Source: JAOUEA01 sp963821935
GTDB lineage: Bacteria > Actinomycetota > UBA4738 > HRBIN12
Direction: 5' to 3'
NCBI GenBank assembly: GCA_963821935.1
Contig: CAWGFM010000005.1
Location: 868,001 to 932,000 of the forward strand
DNA length: 64,000 nt
Below are positions 58,383 to 64,000 of this stretch, in pieces (position 1 is the first letter of the stretch; each line of letters starts with the position of its first letter). The notes under the pieces were generated by a model. That model did no database searches, had not been told where the DNA came from, and worked only from the letters and a program-made list of their open reading frames with translations. A program made the translations under genes and the position numbers.

Positions 58383-58838
58383 ATGACCGATCCCGCTCCG
58401 CGAGCTGCCGTCCCCATGCTGTCTTACGAGGATGTCGGCGCGGCGGTCGATTGGTTGCAGGCAGCGTTCGGCTTCAAGGAGACGGGCGAGCGCTACACCG
58501 ACGAGCACGGGCGGGTCAGCCACGCAGAACTCGAGCTGGACGGAGCCCTGGTCTACCTGGGATGGCCCGGTGAGGGATACATGAGCCCGGCCCGGCACGC
58601 CACCGTCTGCGAGTACGCGCGCACCTGGTCGGAGGTTCCCTTCATCGTGAACGGTGTGCACATGACGGTCGACGACGTCGACGCGCACTGTGAGTCGGCG
58701 CGTGCTGCCGGCGCGACGATCCTGCGTGAGCCACAGGACGAGCCGTACGGCCGGTTGTACAACGCAGCCGATCTCGAGGGACACCGCTGGATGTTCATGT
58801 CCTCGGGTGGATCCGACGGAGGGGGTCGGCGATCGTGA
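58383..58838 (+). CDS. VOC family protein
   Basis: 151-residue glyoxalase/bleomycin-resistance-type protein: VPMLSYEDVGAAVDWLQAAFGFKETGERY, VYLGWPGEGYMSPARH, VDAHCESARAAGATILREPQDEPYG, and YNAADLEGHRWMFMS, as in PhnB-like VOC proteins. TATGCT lies 6 bases before the ATG, suggesting a leaderless mRNA. Its end overlaps the zinc-ribbon gene (GTGA). Confidence 0.91.
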   Translation: MTDPAPRAAVPMLSYEDVGAAVDWLQAAFGFKETGERYTDEHGRVSHAELELDGALVYLGWPGEGYMSPARHATVCEYARTWSEVPFIVNGVHMTVDDVDAHCESARAAGATILREPQDEPYGRLYNAADLEGHRWMFMSSGGSDGGGRRS

Positions 58839-59074
58839 GCCGCTTCCCGGAGCACTGCCCACGGTGTGGGTCACGCGACCTGAAGGACATCGTGTACGGC
58901 ACGCCTGCCGACCCGACCTTGTTGCATCTGTGGGCTGACGGGCAGGTGATGCTCCGCCCCCGCCGCTCCGACGACGGCAAGTCGCCCGGCTGGATGTGCG
59001 CCGAGTGCGGCCTGGAGACCGCCGACATCAAGACCTCGCGACCCCTTCCCGCGAACTGGCGTGGGCGCTGCTGA
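58835..59074 (+). CDS. Small zinc-ribbon protein
   Basis: 79-residue protein with two CxxC-type knuckles, HCPRCGSRDL near residues 7-16 and MCAECGLET near 54-62, forming a probable zinc ribbon. The segment between contains IVYGTPADP and LHLWADGQVMLRPR, as in related small actinobacterial proteins. It starts with GTG overlapping the VOC stop. Function unknown; the zinc ribbon may bind nucleic acid or a partner. Confidence 0.8.
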   Translation: MSRFPEHCPRCGSRDLKDIVYGTPADPTLLHLWADGQVMLRPRRSDDGKSPGWMCAECGLETADIKTSRPLPANWRGRC

Positions 59075-59103
59075 CGGCATCGCTCGGAGTACGGTGAGCG
59101 CCG

Positions 59104-60396
59104 ATGAGGGAGCCGGACCCGGTCGCGCGCGCGGTGGCGCAGTTCGTGGTCGCCAGCCTGTTGGTGCTGGCGGTCGTCGGCGTGGGCGCCGTCTTGGTGT
59201 TGCGCCGCGTGGGGACCGACGAAGCCATGCGACAGGCAGAGAACACCGCCGTGGTCGCTGCTCGTGCGGTCCAGGATCGGCTCACCGATCGCATGGTGGA
59301 CGGTGGAAGCTTCGTGGACCTGCAGCCACTGGACGCCCTGGTGAGTGCCGGCGTCCTGGAGGACCCGATCGACGCCGTGTCGCTGCGGACCGGCCAGGGG
59401 CACATGGTCTATTCGAACGAACCGGAACGGATCGGCTCCACCGTCTCGTTGGGCCCCGGCGAGACCGCCATCTTGCAAGGAGGCTCGACCGCCGTCACGG
59501 AAGTGACCTCTTCCGACGACCCGTTCCTCCAGGTTTCCCTCCCCATCGCAACGCCGAAGGGGCAGACGTTGCTGTTCCAAGCCAGGTTGCGGTTCGACTC
59601 GGTAGCGGCGAGCGGCCGACAGCTGTGGACCGCCTTCATCCCGGTCCTGGCCGTGACGCTCGTAGCACTGGCGGCGTTGGAGATCCCGCTCGCGGTGCGG
59701 CTCGAGCGTCGGATCCGCCGCTCCCAGCGAGAGCGGGAGCAGCTGCTCCAGCACGCGATCGAGGCCTCCGACGTCGAACGTCGTCGCATCGCCGGTGAGC
59801 TCCACGACGGGCTGGGCCAACAGCTCGTGGGGCTGTCCATGACCCTGTCGGCGGAGGCCGATGCCATCGAATCGGACGATCCGGCCGTCGCCGTGCGTCT
59901 CCGGGATGCCGCCGACCGCACGCGACAGCAGATGCGATCGCTTCGTTCCGCGCTCATGGGCATCTACCCCCGGAACCTGGAGCGGACGGGGTTGGCCTTC
60001 GCCCTCGACGACCTGGGCGAGACGCTCCGGGCGCAGGGGTTGGAGGTCACGGTCAACGTCGACCTGCCCACCACCGGCGATCTGCCGGCATCGGTGGACG
60101 CGCTGCTGTTCAACGGCGCGCGCGAAGCCGTCCGCAACGTCGCGGCCCATGCGCACGCTCGGCGCGCCGACATCGAGGTCACCACCGGAGACCGTCGCGC
60201 CGTGCTCCGGGTCACCGACGACGGTATCGGCTTCGATGGTGAGCGTTCGGCACAGGCGTCCGCGAACGGACACCTGGGCCTGATGATGCTCGATGACCTC
60301 GCCAGGCAGGCCGGAGGGTCGCTCACCGTCGGTCCCGGCGAGCACGGCGGGACCGCACTGTGCCTGGAGACACCGTTGTCGGACGGCCGACGATGA
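59104..60396 (+). CDS. NarL-type sensor histidine kinase
   Basis: 430-residue membrane kinase. One helix at residues ~12-33, an extracytoplasmic sensor loop (~35-175) with FLQVSLPIATPKG, a second helix at ~180-198, then HisKA_3 with acceptor His234 in GELHDGLGQQL, NAREAVRN-like N box (GAREAVRNVAAHAHA) and the DDGIGFDG and GHLGLMMLDD lid motifs. TACGGT lies 8 bases before the ATG. The stop overlaps the response regulator start (ATGA). Confidence 0.94.
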   Translation: MREPDPVARAVAQFVVASLLVLAVVGVGAVLVLRRVGTDEAMRQAENTAVVAARAVQDRLTDRMVDGGSFVDLQPLDALVSAGVLEDPIDAVSLRTGQGHMVYSNEPERIGSTVSLGPGETAILQGGSTAVTEVTSSDDPFLQVSLPIATPKGQTLLFQARLRFDSVAASGRQLWTAFIPVLAVTLVALAALEIPLAVRLERRIRRSQREREQLLQHAIEASDVERRRIAGELHDGLGQQLVGLSMTLSAEADAIESDDPAVAVRLRDAADRTRQQMRSLRSALMGIYPRNLERTGLAFALDDLGETLRAQGLEVTVNVDLPTTGDLPASVDALLFNGAREAVRNVAAHAHARRADIEVTTGDRRAVLRVTDDGIGFDGERSAQASANGHLGLMMLDDLARQAGGSLTVGPGEHGGTALCLETPLSDGRR

Positions 60397-61025
60397 TCCG
60401 CGTCGTGATCGTCGACGACCACGAAGTCGTGCTGGCCGGGCTGCAACAGCTCGTCGACGGCTTCGACGACGTGGAGATCGTGGGCGCGGCGTCCGATGGC
60501 GCCCGGGCGGTGGACGAGTGCACCCGGGCCACGCCCGACGTGGCGCTGATCGACCTGGAGATGCCCGAGATGGACGGGATCGAGGCGACACGCCGGATCA
60601 AGGATGCCTCCCCACGGACGAACGTCGTGGTCTTCACCTACTTCTCGGACAGGGAACGGATCATGAAGGCCATCGATGCCGGGGCCACCGGCTACCTGCT
60701 GAAGGACGCCGATCCGCGAGAGCTGCACTCCGCCATCCGAGCCGCTGCCGAAGGGGGCGTCCCGCTGCATCCGACGGCCGCGGCCGCGATGCTCGAGGAA
60801 CGCGCCGGGGCGAGCGCGAAGACCAGGACCGAGCTGTCTCCGCGCGAGCGAGAGGTCCTGATCCTGGTGGGAAGCGGGCTGGCCAACAAGCAGATCGCCC
60901 GGCGGCTGGGCATCTCCGAGAAGACCGTGAAGACCCACCTCACCAAGGTTTTCGGGGTCATCGGCGTCACCGACCGAACGCAGGCAGCCCTCTGGGCCGA
61001 GCGCAACGGGCTTTTGTCGCCGTGA
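60393..61025 (+). CDS. NarL/LuxR-type response regulator
   Basis: 210-residue regulator. Receiver: acidic pair at 8-9, acceptor Asp54 in ALIDLEMPEMDG, Lys in YLLKDADPREL. C-terminal LuxR domain: ELSPREREVLILVGSGLANKQIARRLGISEKTVKTHLTKVF. It is coupled to the kinase at 59104 and directly upstream of two secreted paralogues, which are plausible targets. Confidence 0.95.
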   Translation: MIRVVIVDDHEVVLAGLQQLVDGFDDVEIVGAASDGARAVDECTRATPDVALIDLEMPEMDGIEATRRIKDASPRTNVVVFTYFSDRERIMKAIDAGATGYLLKDADPRELHSAIRAAAEGGVPLHPTAAAAMLEERAGASAKTRTELSPREREVLILVGSGLANKQIARRLGISEKTVKTHLTKVFGVIGVTDRTQAALWAERNGLLSP

Positions 61026-61045
61026 GCGGGTTCGGACGGCCTGGT

Positions 61046-61071
61046 GGTCGCACGACGGAAGTCGCATTGCC
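61046..61071 (+). promoter_or_regulatory. Conserved element upstream of first secreted paralogue
   Basis: GGTCGCACGAC (61046-61056), containing the palindrome GTCG-CA-CGAC, followed by an AAGTC-like stretch and ATTGCC (61066-61071). The same order recurs exactly 500 bases downstream at 61546-61571 before the second paralogue. Candidate binding site of the upstream response regulator, or a shared promoter. Confidence 0.55.
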
Positions 61072-61102
61072 GTGGGCCGCATGCGTGGCGCACCCTCGGT
61101 GG

Positions 61103-61534
61103 ATGGACGGACCGAAGGTGTTCGTGCGATCGGTCGTCTGCGTGGCGATCGCGACGGCGCTCACGCTCGCATGCCTCGTTCCCGTCGCATCCGCCCGTCC
61201 GGCGCGCCCCGGCGTGAGCGTCGAACGAACCCAGGCGTTCACGATCGTCCGCGGGGGGTGCAGCGGCTCGAGCCGTTGGCGCCTCGCGGCGCGGCGAGAG
61301 AGCGGCAGCCTGCTGGTCACCCTGATCGTGCGGAGCGGGACACCGAACCAGCGTTGGAACGTGTTCATGGATCACAACAAGCGCGGGTTCTTCGCAGGTT
61401 CTCGCATCAGCGACCCTCGCGGCGTGGTGGGTGTCCGTCGAACCGCCACGAACCTGCCCGGCGTCGACCGTTTCCGCGCGGCCGCGAACAACACCGTGAC
61501 CGGCGAGTCGTGCAGAGGCCGGGTCCGCACGTAA
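61103..61534 (+). CDS. Secreted two-Cys protein, paralogue 1
   Basis: 143-residue protein with a signal peptide (VFVRSVVCVAIATALTLAC...PVASA) and a mature domain of alternating strands: FTIVRGGCSGSSRWRL, LIVRSGTPNQRWNVFMDH, RISDPRGVVGVRRT, and VTGESCRGRVRT. Two Cys probably form one disulfide. It is clearly homologous to the next protein, including the G-x-P-N-x-x-W and RGxxGVRR-like phrases. Not a family I recognise. It follows the two-component genes by 77 bases. Confidence 0.7.
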   Translation: MDGPKVFVRSVVCVAIATALTLACLVPVASARPARPGVSVERTQAFTIVRGGCSGSSRWRLAARRESGSLLVTLIVRSGTPNQRWNVFMDHNKRGFFAGSRISDPRGVVGVRRTATNLPGVDRFRAAANNTVTGESCRGRVRT

Positions 61535-61545
61535 GGGACCGTTCG

Positions 61546-61571
61546 GGTCGCACGACCAAGGTCTGATTGCC
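61546..61571 (+). promoter_or_regulatory. Conserved element upstream of second secreted paralogue
   Basis: Second copy of GGTCGCACGAC (61546-61556) and ATTGCC (61566-61571), same internal spacing as at 61046-61071. It precedes the ATG at 61644 by about 70 bases. Confidence 0.55.
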
Positions 61572-61643
61572 CGCAGGACCTCACGGCTTGGAGCATCGTC
61601 CCCGTGTTCGGAACCACCCGGACACGCAAGCGAAGGAGGGACG

Positions 61644-62057
61644 ATGGTCGACTCGAAGCGACTGCGAGCACGCTGGCTCGTGGCGGCGATGAGCGTGGTC
61701 TGCCTGCTCGTCATGAGCTCTGCCGCGACCGCGAAGCCGGGCGGCAGCGGGGCGCGCCATGTGATCGTTCGCGGACCGTGCAGCGAAGACAGCCACTGGC
61801 GCCTGCATCTGGTGCAGCACCGCTGGTTCATCGGCGTGGGGTTCCAGGTCAAGTCGGGTGTGCCGAACGAGATCTGGCGCGTCCGCATCGATCATGGGCG
61901 GCGCACGGTGTTCAAGGATCTCCGCCGCACGTCCGACCCGGACGGCGTCATCGCGGTGCGGCGTCCTGTCCTCAACACCCGCGGACTCGACTACGTGCGG
62001 GCCAAGGCTCGCAACATCGAGACCGGCGAACTCTGCCTTGGTCGGGCCTTGATCTGA
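61644..62057 (+). CDS. Secreted two-Cys protein, paralogue 2
   Basis: 137-residue homologue of the preceding protein. Signal peptide RWLVAAMSVVCLLVMSSAATA, then HVIVRGPCSEDSHWRLHL, VGFQVKSGVPNEIWRVRIDH, DPDGVIAVRRPVL, and IETGELCLGRAL. The two Cys, the Trp after V-P-N and the GVIAVRR segment align with paralogue 1. A good GGAGGGA site precedes the ATG. Likely an extracellular or envelope protein made under the same control. Confidence 0.72.
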   Translation: MVDSKRLRARWLVAAMSVVCLLVMSSAATAKPGGSGARHVIVRGPCSEDSHWRLHLVQHRWFIGVGFQVKSGVPNEIWRVRIDHGRRTVFKDLRRTSDPDGVIAVRRPVLNTRGLDYVRAKARNIETGELCLGRALI

Positions 62058-62076
62058 CCCTCCCCCCCTCGAACGC

Positions 62077-62126
62077 GTCTCCCTCATGGTCCCGGCCATC
62101 CCCCGGTCGAGGACCGCGAGGGAGAC
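62077..62126. terminator. Long stem-loop between convergent genes
   Basis: GTCTCCCTC (62077-62085) pairs with GAGGGAGAC (62118-62126), and GGTCC (62088-62092) with GGACC (62111-62115), with 2-base bulges on both sides. It lies between the secreted gene and the convergent glycosyltransferase, suiting a bidirectional terminator. Confidence 0.7.
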
Positions 62127-62149
62127 CGTTCGGTGACACGGCCTGGTGA

Positions 62150-63694
62150 TCAGGCCGGCGTTCCCCCGGAGCCTGACGCGGCGGCGAGCAGCTGCTCGGC
62201 GGTCTGTCGCCACGACCAGGTCAGCGCCACGAACCGCACCACCGCATCGCGGAGACGTTCGCGCTCGTCCGCCTCGAGCCCTAGCAGCCGGTCGAGCCCG
62301 TCCGCGATCCCGTCGGCGGCGTCCGATCCCGGTTCGTACGAGAAGAGCCCGGGCCGCCCGACCTCGGTCTCGAGCGCTGCCGCGATCTCGGCCAGACCGG
62401 AGTGTCGGGCCACCAGCGGCAGTGCACCGGAGGCCGCCCCCTCGGCCGCGACCATGCCGAAGGCCTCATCCATGATCGACGGCACCACCAGCACGTCTAA
62501 GGCGGCAAGGGCGCCGGGCGCGAAGCGATGGTCGAGTCGCCCGGTGAACGTGACGCCCCCACCGTGCACCGCGAGCTCGCCGATCGGCACGTCGGCCGGA
62601 ACCAGGCCGTGCTCCCGCAGCCAGCCGAGGGCCTGCCGGTCCTGGCTCTCGAGGGCCTGAACCAGCGCCGCGAGCCACTCGCGGTGCAGGCCGAAACCCA
62701 CCACCAGGACGTGGGGCTTGGTCCGTGAGCGTCTCGTGCCCTCCAGGAGCAGCTCGGCGCCCTTCTGGGGGATCAGCTTGCCGAAGAACCCCACGAGCGG
62801 ACGGTCCCCATCGGCCAACGTCCGCAGTCGGTCCGCGGCGCCGGGATCCGCGACGCGTTGGTCGTACTCGAGCGCCAGCGCGCCGAGCGCCTCAGCGTTG
62901 CGGTCCGTCAACGCGAGGGCGACCGCGACGTCGAGGGATGAGGGGCGACCGGCCGCCGACGCCGGATCGAGGTCGAGCAGAGCCGCGGTCTCGAGCAGTG
63001 CGGTGCGAGGGTCCCGCGGATGGAAATCGTCGATGTCGACACCCGGCGAGATCACGTGCGTCGGCACCTGGATCCCACCGACCAGGTCGCCGCACCGACG
63101 AAGGACGTCCTCGCTCGGCCCGACGATCGCGCGTGCCGACGTGAGCGACTCCGCCGACAGCCGGCGATACCGTTCCTGTGGCCGAAGTGCGTACTCGAGG
63201 TCGCTCCCATGGACCTTGACCACGAACCGGCCCGTGTCGAACCCTCGCGCCGCGACGGGGGCCCCCGGGATCACGTGCCCCGCGATCGCCACCTCGCTGT
63301 CGTGCCAGGCGGCCGCCGCGCGCAGCGCGCCGGCATTCAACGACAGGTATCGAAGGAGCTCGGTATCGGTCAGATCGGGGAACGCAGTGACCTGGAAGCC
63401 TTCGTACTCATCCACGACGAACACGGGCAGCAACGATCCGATGTCGGGCCGCAGCAGCGTGCACCGTCCCCCATCCGGCGGGGGCACCGCGCGCGGGTTC
63501 GGCACGATCGCGGACGCTCCGTGCTCGTCGACCACCCCCCACGCGTCGATCCAGGGGTACCGGTCGGGGTGGCCTTCCTGACAGAGCAGCAACACATCAT
63601 GGCCCGTCGCGCGCAGTGCCTGGGCGGTCCGAGCCGCGCCGACGTTGGAGCCCGACCCCTCCAGCAGGTACCCGTGCCACAGCAGGACGCGCAT
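62150..63694 (-). CDS. Glycosyltransferase, GT4-type
   Basis: 514-residue GT-B enzyme. The N-terminal domain begins VLLWHGYLLEGSGSNVGAARTAQALRA, with VVKVHGSDLEYAL and VISPGVDIDDFHPRD at the domain boundary. The C-terminal domain shows VGFFGKLIPQKGAELLLEG, VTFTGRLDHR and the EAFGMVAAEGAASG donor-nucleotide site with the conserved Glu pair. It probably builds a cell-wall or capsular glycan; the flippase at the other end of the window is too far to link directly. ATG 63694 is chosen by domain start. Confidence 0.9.
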   Translation of the reverse strand: MRVLLWHGYLLEGSGSNVGAARTAQALRATGHDVLLLCQEGHPDRYPWIDAWGVVDEHGASAIVPNPRAVPPPDGGRCTLLRPDIGSLLPVFVVDEYEGFQVTAFPDLTDTELLRYLSLNAGALRAAAAWHDSEVAIAGHVIPGAPVAARGFDTGRFVVKVHGSDLEYALRPQERYRRLSAESLTSARAIVGPSEDVLRRCGDLVGGIQVPTHVISPGVDIDDFHPRDPRTALLETAALLDLDPASAAGRPSSLDVAVALALTDRNAEALGALALEYDQRVADPGAADRLRTLADGDRPLVGFFGKLIPQKGAELLLEGTRRSRTKPHVLVVGFGLHREWLAALVQALESQDRQALGWLREHGLVPADVPIGELAVHGGGVTFTGRLDHRFAPGALAALDVLVVPSIMDEAFGMVAAEGAASGALPLVARHSGLAEIAAALETEVGRPGLFSYEPGSDAADGIADGLDRLLGLEADERERLRDAVVRFVALTWSWRQTAEQLLAAASGSGGTPA

Positions 63695-63710
63695 GCCGGC
63701 CCTGCCGCGG

Positions 63711-64000
63711 CTACGGGGCCGGGACGCGTAGACGCACGCGCGCGCCACCGACCGTGCCGGTCACGACGGCGGCACGAAGGGGCCGGCGCGAGTTCCAGTG
63801 GATCCGCAGGCTCGAAGGCGGCAGCCCGGCTGCGTCGAGCGTGATCCGGGCCTGGGAAACGCCGGTGGCCAGGTTCGTGTCGAAGCTGCCGTCGACGGGC
63901 ACACCCCGGACCCAGCGGATGCCCCGCAGGCGCCAGGTCGGCGTCGCCAGCCCTGACGTCGTGAACGTGCCACCTCGAAGGCCTACGCCGTCGTAGCCGT
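63711..64000 (-). CDS. Hypothetical protein, C-terminal fragment
   Basis: Open frame running off the window end; only about 96 C-terminal residues are visible. It reads TWRLRGIRWVRGVPVDGSFDTN, ARITLDAAGLPPSSLRIHWNSRRPL and ends VRLRVPAP. The strand-rich, Arg-rich pattern suggests a secreted beta-domain protein, but no family is recognised. The stop lies 16 bases from the glycosyltransferase start, so they may share an operon. Confidence 0.55.
   Translation of the reverse strand, partial: GYDGVGLRGGTFTTSGLATPTWRLRGIRWVRGVPVDGSFDTNLATGVSQARITLDAAGLPPSSLRIHWNSRRPLRAAVVTGTVGGARVRLRVPAP

Noticed and set aside
56193..58874. 893-residue minus-strand open frame
   Set aside because: Antisense to the cyclase and VOC genes; Arg/His/Gln-rich composition without motifs is typical of a GC-rich shadow frame.
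58795..60591. 598-residue minus-strand open frame
   Set aside because: Antisense to the zinc ribbon and kinase genes, low-complexity Arg/Gly/Gln composition, no domain.
1..64000. CRISPR arrays, tRNA, rRNA, insertion sequences, prophage or att sites
   Set aside because: No regularly spaced repeats, cloverleaf, transposase, integrase or flanking duplications were seen by eye; a computational search would be needed to exclude small RNAs.

Overview
The window is about 64 kb of GC-rich DNA with dense, short-spaced genes, ATG/GTG starts and many ATGA/GTGA stop-start overlaps. It contains a deazaflavin-dependent (Ddn-like) oxidoreductase, a LtrA protein, DrrAB-type and YtrA-type transporters, an Erm-type rRNA methylase and several DUF families common in soil actinobacteria. 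The best guess is an uncultured or poorly studied Actinomycetota; the class cannot be fixed from the sequence. No tRNA, rRNA, CRISPR array, insertion sequence, prophage or replication origin was seen.

Layout. 1-3.9 kb (minus): DinB, DrrA/DrrB-like exporter, YdeI protein and a flippase cut by the window edge. 3.9-8.3 kb: histone-like Lys/Ala protein, COG4315 lipoprotein, DUF2231-Rieske protein, DUF1801 protein, and an ArsR-SRPBCC pair followed by a YCII protein. 8.4-13.3 kb: Pr6Pr membrane protein, a broken phosphatase-like gene, DUF1801, DUF4395 and an FAD oxidase, with a relic of a cyclase gene at 11.86 kb. 13.3-15.2 kb: two further ArsR/SRPBCC pairs, back to back. 15.2-21.1 kb: YCII, hydrolase, a MerR-like/cyclase fusion, a YtrA-type ABC operon and a membrane cyclase. 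21-36.5 kb: many small detoxification-type genes (VOC, DinB, TfoX-like, quinone reductases, hydrolases, RibD-C reductases), a TetR unit with twin operators, a nitrilase pseudogene, a stand-alone TOPRIM protein and a fourth ArsR-SRPBCC pair. 36.5-46.9 kb: S9 peptidase, hydrolase, LLM oxidoreductase, STAS protein, ECF sigma factor, drug exporter, Erm methylase, cupin and a two-component system. 47-56 kb: DinB, epimerase, aldo/keto reductase, MFS, LtrA, VOC proteins, P450 with its ferredoxin, and a fifth ArsR-SRPBCC pair. 56-64 kb: small Cys protein, YdeI, a third cyclase, VOC, zinc ribbon, a NarL-type two-component system followed by two tandem secreted paralogues, a glycosyltransferase and a partial gene.

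How the genes work together. This looks like an accessory, environment-facing stretch: five ArsR-SRPBCC switches, about nine VOC proteins, three DinB proteins, efflux pumps, redox enzymes and ribosome methylation suggest handling of xenobiotics and antibiotics, though no single pathway is assembled here. Several regulators sit beside visible palindromic operators. About fourteen genes carry a TANNNT hexamer only 6-9 bases before the start codon, pointing to frequent leaderless transcription.

Quality caveat. About eleven single-base frame breaks interrupt otherwise conserved genes, concentrated in 0.2-14.7 kb and at 29 and 37-39 kb. They look like residual assembly indels rather than real pseudogenes, so protein boundaries there are reconstructed. 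No clearly new multi-gene system was recognised; the best leads are the paired ArsR operators, the duplicated secreted proteins and the leaderless promoter pattern.
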